DNA of 19,226 bases from a bacterium (GTDB lineage: Bacteria > Spirochaetota > UBA4802 > UBA5550). This document shows, piece by piece, positions 14,830-19,226 of the stretch (its first letter is position 1; each line of letters starts with the position of its first letter). A program made the position numbers and the translations under genes. The DNA lies in assembly GCA_024224995.1 (NCBI GenBank), contig JAAENB010001313.1:1-19226 (forward strand). The letters are read 5' to 3'. The notes beneath the pieces are model-generated. The model searched no databases, was not told where the DNA came from, and saw nothing but the letters and a program-made list of their open reading frames with translations.

Positions 14830-15002
14830 TGGGGTGTACGATTTGCATTGGTGTTATATCTCATAGTTGCCTCCAACATCATTTTAGGCGACAACCATGC
14901 TGACATATAGGGCTCCCCCAGAATTTTTCCGGAGTCAAAAGACTTAAGGGCAAAAGTCCCGGCCCGGAACCGGGGGAGAGCAACATTTGCTCAAAGTTTT
15001 CG
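14830..15002. other. Convergent intergenic region
   Basis: This lies between the converging XRE gene and the 121-aa gene. It includes the sequence (14866-14914) repeated at 1695-1740 and a GC-rich stem cccgg/ccggg at about 14960-14976. No T-tract follows the stem, so a terminator is possible but not shown. Confidence 0.3.
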
Positions 15003-15368
15003 TCATTTATATTTTGAAAAATCTACATCTTCTTTTATAAAGCGCCCACTTTGTAACAGAGCATTTTCAATGTCTTTTATTATTACTGAGTTATTATTTT
15101 CTGCAAATATAGTAACTGAACCATAGTCAATAACAAAAGAATATTCACCATTTATATATGAAAAAGTTTGTACCTGGCTTTCTTCCGGCCATATAATTTC
15201 ACGATCCCTATCGATATCATCCAGAGCTTCTACATTGATTATTTTAGAATTTAAGGCACTGCCAATAATACTCCAAATACTCGGATAATCATAAGAGTCA
15301 TCATATCCGATGAACTCAATAAGAAGTTCATCCGAACCATAGCCCGGCCGAACAATAAATCTTTCCAT
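15003..15368 (-). CDS. Hypothetical protein, 121 aa, last gene of the flagellin-like cassette
   Basis: The 121-aa protein starts at ATG 15368, with GGGTGAG about 7 nt upstream. An in-frame TTG at 15383 would add five residues. I do not recognise the family. It is acidic, probably beta-rich (FSYINGEYSFVIDYGSVTIF) and soluble, with no signal peptide. It lies 28 bp after flagellin-like gene A1, so it should be on the same transcript. In the upstream cassette copy only its first 14 codons survive (17658-17711), so its function is apparently needed only once or is dispensable. Confidence 0.65.
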   Translation of the reverse strand: MERFIVRPGYGSDELLIEFIGYDDSYDYPSIWSIIGSALNSKIINVEALDDIDRDREIIWPEESQVQTFSYINGEYSFVIDYGSVTIFAENNNSVIIKDIENALLQSGRFIKEDVDFSKYK

Positions 15369-15396
15369 TTTTATCTCACCCAACGCCCAACTCCCA

Positions 15397-16176
15397 TCAC
15401 CGACTCAACTTCTCAATGGTCTCCAGCAACTCAGCAGCAGCGCTTTTCTTAAGCGGAACCTCGCCCGATTCAACAATGGTATTAATGGACCGTTTTACCA
15501 GGTCTGCCGAATGCTTAAACCGGTCCAAATATGAGGCGAAATCGGATCGCTCTTTGGTCACTTTTTTAATCGCCTCATTAAGGATCCCAATACTCCGTTT
15601 CGCCTCTTTCCGCGTCGCAAGGGACACAGAGAACATGCCGTCTCTTTCCCGGAGACTCAACCCGGAGGCAGTCATGGTTGCGATATAAACCCGTTCACGC
15701 TCGTGCATGTTGGGGCCAACCTGGAACCACATGGAAGCCTGGTAGCTGTTTCTTGAAAAATCCCCCTGGAGCAGATCAAGACGGTTATACTCTCCCTGGG
15801 ACGCGATCCGGTCCACCTCATCGATCAATGTCGACACCTGGACCTGGAACTGCAGCCGGTCCGGCGCGGAGTAGGAACCCTTTGCGGATTGTACCGCTAG
15901 TATCCTCAATTTTTGAAGAATATTCTGTGTCTCAAGCACATAGCCGTCGGCTGTTTTTATAAAATCCCTGCCCCGGTTAATGCTCTCCAGGGCATTCTTA
16001 AGTCCATGAAGCTGAGAGGTCATTTTGGCTGAAAGCGAAATATCGATATTTTCACCCGGTGCCTTTTTAGCAGTATTCTCTTTATCCGGAACACTCTCCC
16101 CGGGCGAAGTCTTTTTATGCTGCACGGTTTTTGCCATGGAAGTATATACGGTGGTAGTATTGTGTGATATAATCAT
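15397..16176 (-). CDS. Flagellin-like protein A1 (FlaB-related, C-terminus divergent)
   Basis: The 259-aa protein starts MIISHNTTTVYTSMAK, close to the MIINHN...A start of spirochaete FlaB. Residues 44-145 (ISLSAKMTSQLHGL..., ETQNILQKLRILAVQSAKGSY, QVQVSTLIDEVDRIASQGEYN) follow the FlaB D0/D1 helix. ASMWF-x-x-GPNM (147-157) is the spirochaete FlaB signature. SIGILNEAIKKVTKERSDFASY (195-216) matches the return D1 helix. The conserved C-terminal flagellin end (the ...ILxQAGTxxLAQAN type) is missing and replaced by SGEVPLKKSAAAELLETIEKLS. Self-assembly into an ordinary filament is therefore doubtful. The start codon overlaps the stop of lipoprotein B1 as ATGA, so translation is coupled. Residues 20-42 are a Lys/Glu/Pro-rich insert in place of the normal N-terminal linker. 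Confidence 0.85.
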   Translation of the reverse strand: MIISHNTTTVYTSMAKTVQHKKTSPGESVPDKENTAKKAPGENIDISLSAKMTSQLHGLKNALESINRGRDFIKTADGYVLETQNILQKLRILAVQSAKGSYSAPDRLQFQVQVSTLIDEVDRIASQGEYNRLDLLQGDFSRNSYQASMWFQVGPNMHERERVYIATMTASGLSLRERDGMFSVSLATRKEAKRSIGILNEAIKKVTKERSDFASYLDRFKHSADLVKRSINTIVESGEVPLKKSAAAELLETIEKLSR

Positions 16177-16799
16177 TTTATGAGCCCCCCGGACAACAGC
16201 AGCTCCAGCTGCCGGGTAAACCCAAGCCGGTTATACACGGCCCCAAGCCTGGCCCGTTCAAAGGTGATAGCATTTATAGCCTCATCCATGACCCCAATGA
16301 TCATATTTGCTCTTTCGGGAGAGGCGATATATTGAACAGCGAGAATTTTCTCCGGGTTAAATGACTCAAGGGCAAAAACACGGGCATCAATCCGGGGCAG
16401 GGAAACAGTGAGAGAGGGAAAAACGCGGACACTTCGCTGCCCCTTGTAAAAAGCCGTATCTTTTACGATCCGGGCAATCTCAAGGAGCAATTGGCGGCAC
16501 TCCAGATCCATCTTTCGCCTGTCTCCCGTGGAATAGGTGCCATTGGCGCTTTTAACTGCCAGGTAACGGAGACGCTGGCAGATATTTTCTATAACGAGTA
16601 AATGAACATCGATATTCTTTAGCAACTTCCGCGTCTCAAGAACAGATGTCGTTTTATCATCATCATTCTTATTCTTCTTTTGAGCGGCAGTATGTTTAAC
16701 AGCAGCGCCGGGAGATTTCTGCTGAGTGGATTCACATCCTAACAAAACCAGGAAAACAAGCAAGGCCGTTAGGATAAATATAATAATAGATCGTTTCAT
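16173..16799 (-). CDS. Flagellin-core-like lipoprotein B1
   Basis: The 208-aa protein has a lipoprotein signal: MKR, a hydrophobic stretch (4-20) and the lipobox LLGC with Cys22. A charged flexible linker (about 23-53) follows. Residues 58-115 (ENICQRLRYLAVKSANGTYS, TGDRRKMDLECRQLLLEIARI) resemble the outgoing D1 helix of FlaB. Residues 158-195 (ASPERANMIIGVMDEAINAI, ERARLGAVYNRL) resemble the return D1 helix. This is the flagellin core without its start, on a lipid anchor, with Cys74 and Cys101 added. In a spirochaete it would sit in the periplasm or on the outer membrane, where it could dock to flagellin-like A/C or to the periplasmic flagella. That role is inference. ATG 16799 follows AGGGGAAACT, and the gene lies 16 bp after C1. 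Confidence 0.85.
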   Translation of the reverse strand: MKRSIIIFILTALLVFLVLLGCESTQQKSPGAAVKHTAAQKKNKNDDDKTTSVLETRKLLKNIDVHLLVIENICQRLRYLAVKSANGTYSTGDRRKMDLECRQLLLEIARIVKDTAFYKGQRSVRVFPSLTVSLPRIDARVFALESFNPEKILAVQYIASPERANMIIGVMDEAINAITFERARLGAVYNRLGFTRQLELLLSGGLIK

Positions 16800-16815
16800 A
16801 GTTTCCCCTGCCCTT

Positions 16816-17610
16816 TTATTTCATCAGTTCTAATTTGTTTATAGTCTTTTTTAAATCTTCAGCAGCCTCTTTGTCCAGGGAGACTTCCCCGGATTTAAGG
16901 ATTGTGTTAATAGACCGCATCACCTGTTCTGCCGAATGCTTCATCCGGTCCGAATATGCCCCAAGATCGGCTCTCTGTTTGGTTACTCTCCAGAGAGCAT
17001 AATCAAGAGCTTCAATACTGGAATTTGCACCGGTAACAGTGGAAACGGTAATAATCAACCTCCATCTCTCCTCGGAAGATCTCAGGTGCAGGCTCTGGGC
17101 GGTCATGGTTGAGATAAATATCCGTTCCCGCTGGTTCATATTGGGACCAATGTGGAACCACATTGAAGCTTTACCATTTACCCTAAAAAACTCCCCTGTT
17201 AAGAGTTTAAAATTGTTATACTCTCCCTGGGATGCCAGGCGGTCCACCTCATCAACCAATGCCGATACCTGGACCTGGAACTGCTGCCGGTCCTCATCGG
17301 TGTAGAAGCTGTTTACCGATTTTACCGCCAGGGCTCTTATTTTCTGAACAATATTTTGTGTTTCCTCAACATAGCCGTCGGCAATATTGATCATAGTCCT
17401 GCCCCGGCTGATGTTATCCAGGGCGGCTCTTAGCCCGTGAAGCCGGGAAGTCATCTTGGCGGAAACCGAAATATCGGCAAAATCCTTTGAGAGCGCTGTT
17501 TTGTTATTATTCTCTTCATTCGAAACGTTACCATCTGCCGGGAGATTTTTATTCTGCCCGGCTTTTGCAATGGAATTATATGCTGTAGTTGCAAAGTGTG
17601 ATATAATCAT
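16816..17610 (-). CDS. Flagellin-like protein C1 (FlaB-related, C-terminus divergent)
   Basis: The 264-aa protein is a paralogue of A1, first in its cassette. It begins MIISHFATTAYNSIAKAG. The D1 helix follows: DISVSAKMTSRLHGL (46-60), EETQNIVQKIRALAVKSVNS (82-101), QVQVSALVDEVDRLASQGEY (112-131). The FlaB signature ASMWFHIGPNM is at 148-158, and the return helix KQRADLGAYSDRMKHSAEQV at 211-230. As in A1 the canonical flagellin C-terminus is replaced by SGEVSLDKEAAEDLKKTINK. It differs from A in its linker (22-45) and in the segment after the signature (178-200). ATG 17610 has AAGGGG about 9 nt upstream. A sigma-28-like promoter lies about 50 bp upstream of the start. Confidence 0.85.
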   Translation of the reverse strand: MIISHFATTAYNSIAKAGQNKNLPADGNVSNEENNNKTALSKDFADISVSAKMTSRLHGLRAALDNISRGRTMINIADGYVEETQNIVQKIRALAVKSVNSFYTDEDRQQFQVQVSALVDEVDRLASQGEYNNFKLLTGEFFRVNGKASMWFHIGPNMNQRERIFISTMTAQSLHLRSSEERWRLIITVSTVTGANSSIEALDYALWRVTKQRADLGAYSDRMKHSAEQVMRSINTILKSGEVSLDKEAAEDLKKTINKLELMK

Positions 17611-17657
17611 TGAATAGGCCCCTTCAGTTCAGTGATATCTCATTAATAATACTTATA

Positions 17658-17684
17658 TTATCGGAAAAATTCATCCGAACTATA
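17658..17684 (-). promoter_or_regulatory. Sigma-28 (FliA)-like promoter ahead of C1
   Basis: On the minus strand, TATAGTTC (17677-17684) is followed by exactly 11 nt and TCCGATAA (17658-17665). Against the flagellar sigma-28 consensus TAAAGTTT-N11-GCCGATAA this is 13 of 16 positions with exact spacing. The -35 half lies inside the stub of the 121-aa gene and the -10 half at its broken end, so the promoter spans the cassette junction. The start site would be near 17651, giving a leader of about 40 nt before C1. Confidence 0.6.
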
Positions 17685-17711
17685 GCCCGGCCGAACAATA
17701 AATCTTTCCAT
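17658..17711 (-). pseudogene. 5' stub of the 121-aa gene at the cassette junction
   Basis: From ATG 17711 the minus strand reads MERFIVRPGYSSDEFFR then stop. The first 14 codons match the intact 121-aa gene (15368 downward) with one substitution. The ribosome-site region in front of it is also conserved. Homology ends at 17671. The gene was cut by the duplication or by a later deletion. Confidence 0.85.
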
Positions 17712-17739
17712 TTTTATCTCACCCAACACCCAACTTCTA

Positions 17740-18522
17740 TCACCTGCTTAGCTTATCAATGGTTTTCAGCAACTCAGCAGCAGCACTTTTCTTAACCGGA
17801 ACCTCGCCCGATTCAACAATGGTATTAATGGACCGTTTTACCAGGTCCGCAGAATGCTTAAACCGGTCCAAATATGAGGCGAGATCGGCTCGCTGTTTGG
17901 ACACTTTCAAAATCGCCTTATTAAGGATCCCAATACTCCGTTTTGACCCTTTCCGCGTCGCAAGGGACACAGAGAACATGCCGTCTCTTTCTCGGAGACT
18001 CAACCCGGAGGCAGTCATGGTTGAGATATAAACCCGTTCACGCTGGTGCATGTTGGGGCCAATCTGGAACCACATGGAAGTCATGCGGTTCCAGGTTCTT
18101 CCAAAATGCCCCTGGAGCAGATTAAAACGGTTATACTCACCCTGGGACGCGATCCGGTCCACCTCATCAATCAATGCCGACACCTGGACCTGGAACATCA
18201 GCCGGTCCGGCGCGGAGTGGGAACCCTTTGCGGCTTTCACCGCCAGAGCCCTCAATTTTTTCAGAATATTTTGTGTCTCAAGCACATAACCGTCGGCTTT
18301 TTTTATAAAATCCCTGCCCCGGTTAATATTCTCCAGGGCATTCTTGAGTCCATGAAGCTGAGAGGTCATTTGGGCGGAAACCGAAATATCGACAATTTCT
18401 CCTGAGGCCTTTTTGGAAGTATTCTCTTTATTCGGAACACTCTCCCCGGACGAAGTCTTTTTATGCAGCGCGGTTTTTGCCATGGAAGTATATACAGTGG
18501 AAGTATTGTGTGATATAATCAT
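17740..18522 (-). CDS. Flagellin-like protein A2
   Basis: The 260-aa protein is about 85% identical to A1 by eye across its full length. It has the same MIISHNTSTVYTSMAK start, D1 helices, MTSMWFQIGPNM signature and SGEVPVKKSAAAELL end. Differences gather in the linker (residues about 17-45) and in the loop before the signature, where RTWNRM adds a residue. The start codon overlaps the stop of B2 as ATGA. The retained frame and the scattered substitutions suggest the second copy is under selection and not decaying. Confidence 0.85.
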   Translation of the reverse strand: MIISHNTSTVYTSMAKTALHKKTSSGESVPNKENTSKKASGEIVDISVSAQMTSQLHGLKNALENINRGRDFIKKADGYVLETQNILKKLRALAVKAAKGSHSAPDRLMFQVQVSALIDEVDRIASQGEYNRFNLLQGHFGRTWNRMTSMWFQIGPNMHQRERVYISTMTASGLSLRERDGMFSVSLATRKGSKRSIGILNKAILKVSKQRADLASYLDRFKHSADLVKRSINTIVESGEVPVKKSAAAELLKTIDKLSR

Positions 18523-19145
18523 TTTATGAGCCCTCCCGACAACAGGAACTCCCGGAGCTGCACGGTAAACCCAAGCCGCGTATACACGGCCCCAAGCCTG
18601 GCCCGTTCAAGGGTGATAAAATCAATAGCCCCATCCATGACCCCAATGATCCTATTTGCTCTTTCGGGAGAGGCGATATAACGAACAGCGAGAATTTTCT
18701 CCGGGTTAAATGACTCAAGGGCAAAAATACGGGCATCAACCCGGGGCAGGGAAACAGTGAGAGTGGGAAAAACGCGGACACTTCGCTGCCCCTTGTAAGA
18801 AGCGGTATCTTTTACGATCCGGGCAATTTCATGGAGCAATTGGCGGCACTCCAGATCCATCTTTCGCCTGTCTCCCGTGGAATAGGTGCCATTGGCGCTT
18901 TTAACTGCCAGGTAACGGAGACGCTGGCAGATATTTTCCATGACACGTAAATGAATATCAATGCTCTTTAGCAGCTTCCGCGTCTCAGGAACAGGTGTCA
19001 TAAGATTGTCGGACTTATTCTTCTTTTGAGCGGCAGAATGTTTAACAGCAGCGCCGGGAGATTTCTGCTGAGTCGATTCACATCCCAACAAAACCGGGAA
19101 AACAAGCATACCCGTAAGAATAAATATAATAATAGATCGTTTCAT
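18519..19145 (-). CDS. Flagellin-core-like lipoprotein B2
   Basis: The 208-aa protein is the same length as B1 and a little under 90% identical by eye. It keeps MKR plus a hydrophobic stretch, the LLGC lipobox (Cys22), the ENICQRLRYLAVKSANGTYS core, both added cysteines (in ENIC and LECRQ) and the return helix ERARLGAVYTRLGF. The linker is again the least conserved part. The ribosome site AGGGTGAAACT precedes ATG 19145. The gap to partial gene C2 is 17 bp, as in the other cassette. Confidence 0.85.
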   Translation of the reverse strand: MKRSIIIFILTGMLVFPVLLGCESTQQKSPGAAVKHSAAQKKNKSDNLMTPVPETRKLLKSIDIHLRVMENICQRLRYLAVKSANGTYSTGDRRKMDLECRQLLHEIARIVKDTASYKGQRSVRVFPTLTVSLPRVDARIFALESFNPEKILAVRYIASPERANRIIGVMDGAIDFITLERARLGAVYTRLGFTVQLREFLLSGGLIK

Positions 19146-19162
19146 AGTTTCACCCTGCCCTT

Positions 19163-19226
19163 TTATTTCATCAGTTCCAATTTGTTTATTATCTTTTTTA
19201 AATCTTCAGCAGCATCTTTGTCCAGG
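19163..19226 (-). CDS. Flagellin-like protein C2, 3' end only (runs off the window)
   Basis: Only the last 20 codons and the stop (19163-19165) are inside the window. They encode LDKDAAEDLKKIINKLELMK, differing from the end of C1 at about two residues. This shows that the second cassette also starts with a C gene. The rest, including its promoter, lies to the right of the window. Confidence 0.8.
   Translation of the reverse strand, partial: LDKDAAEDLKKIINKLELMK

Larger units (their letters stand above)
15329..19226 (-). repeat. Tandem duplication of a C-B-A cassette, period about 2.34 kb
   Basis: Equivalent points are separated by 2342-2347 bp: 121-aa stub 15329/17671, A stop 15397/17740, B stop 16173/18519, C stop 16816/19163. 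The order in each copy is C, B, A, then the 121-aa gene (complete in the left copy, a 17-codon stub in the right copy). The right copy runs out of the window, so there may be more than two units. Confidence 0.9.

Noticed and set aside
18046..18405. Plus-strand open frames antisense to A2
   Set aside because: They recur antisense to A1 as well, only because the A genes are duplicated. There is no independent coding evidence.

Overview
The window looks like a chromosomal accessory region of a flagellated spirochaete, probably in or near Treponema/Spirochaetales. The main evidence is a cluster of proteins that carry the spirochaete FlaB flagellin signature (ASMWF-x-x-GPNM and its surroundings). 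No rRNA, tRNA or CRISPR array was seen. Nearly all genes lie on the minus strand. The exception I support is one XRE regulator.

Left part (1-7.2 kb): an exported beta-propeller-like protein, then a mosaic of unrelated single genes. These are two hypothetical proteins that may be orphan immunity proteins, a small unknown, a membrane protein with two CxxxCP iron-sulfur motifs, and a TetR regulator with a small membrane protein. They are separated by repeats, hairpins and gene fragments. Two of the genes are bounded by short inverted GTT.../...AAC ends next to attC-like hairpins, so a degenerate integron-type cassette array is possible but unproven.

Middle part (7.2-10.5 kb): a tightly coupled three-gene operon, DUF262 protein -> AAA ATPase of the DUF3696/OLD-like type -> an unknown protein with a RelE/Gp49-like C-terminus. 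It has the look of an anti-phage defence module. A 17-bp perfect inverted repeat lies upstream.

Next part (10.8-15.4 kb): a frameshifted small gene, an alpha-toroid (prenyltransferase/squalene-cyclase-repeat) protein, a DUF4274-ankyrin protein, about 700 bp of GC-rich hairpin-containing non-coding DNA, and a divergent pair (91-aa protein / XRE regulator). Decayed pieces of this XRE locus recur at four other places in the window.

Right part (15.0-19.2 kb) is the most interesting. A tandemly duplicated cassette of about 2.35 kb reads, in transcription order, flagellin-like C -> lipoprotein B -> flagellin-like A -> 121-aa protein. C and A keep the start and D1-like core of spirochaete flagellin but lack its conserved C-terminal end. 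B is a lipoprotein whose mature part resembles the flagellin D1 core. B and A overlap by ATGA, so they are probably co-translated. At the junction between the two copies the 121-aa gene is cut to a 17-codon stub, and a sigma-28-like promoter spans that junction directly ahead of C. I read this as a candidate undescribed flagellin-derived envelope or filament system. That reading is inference.
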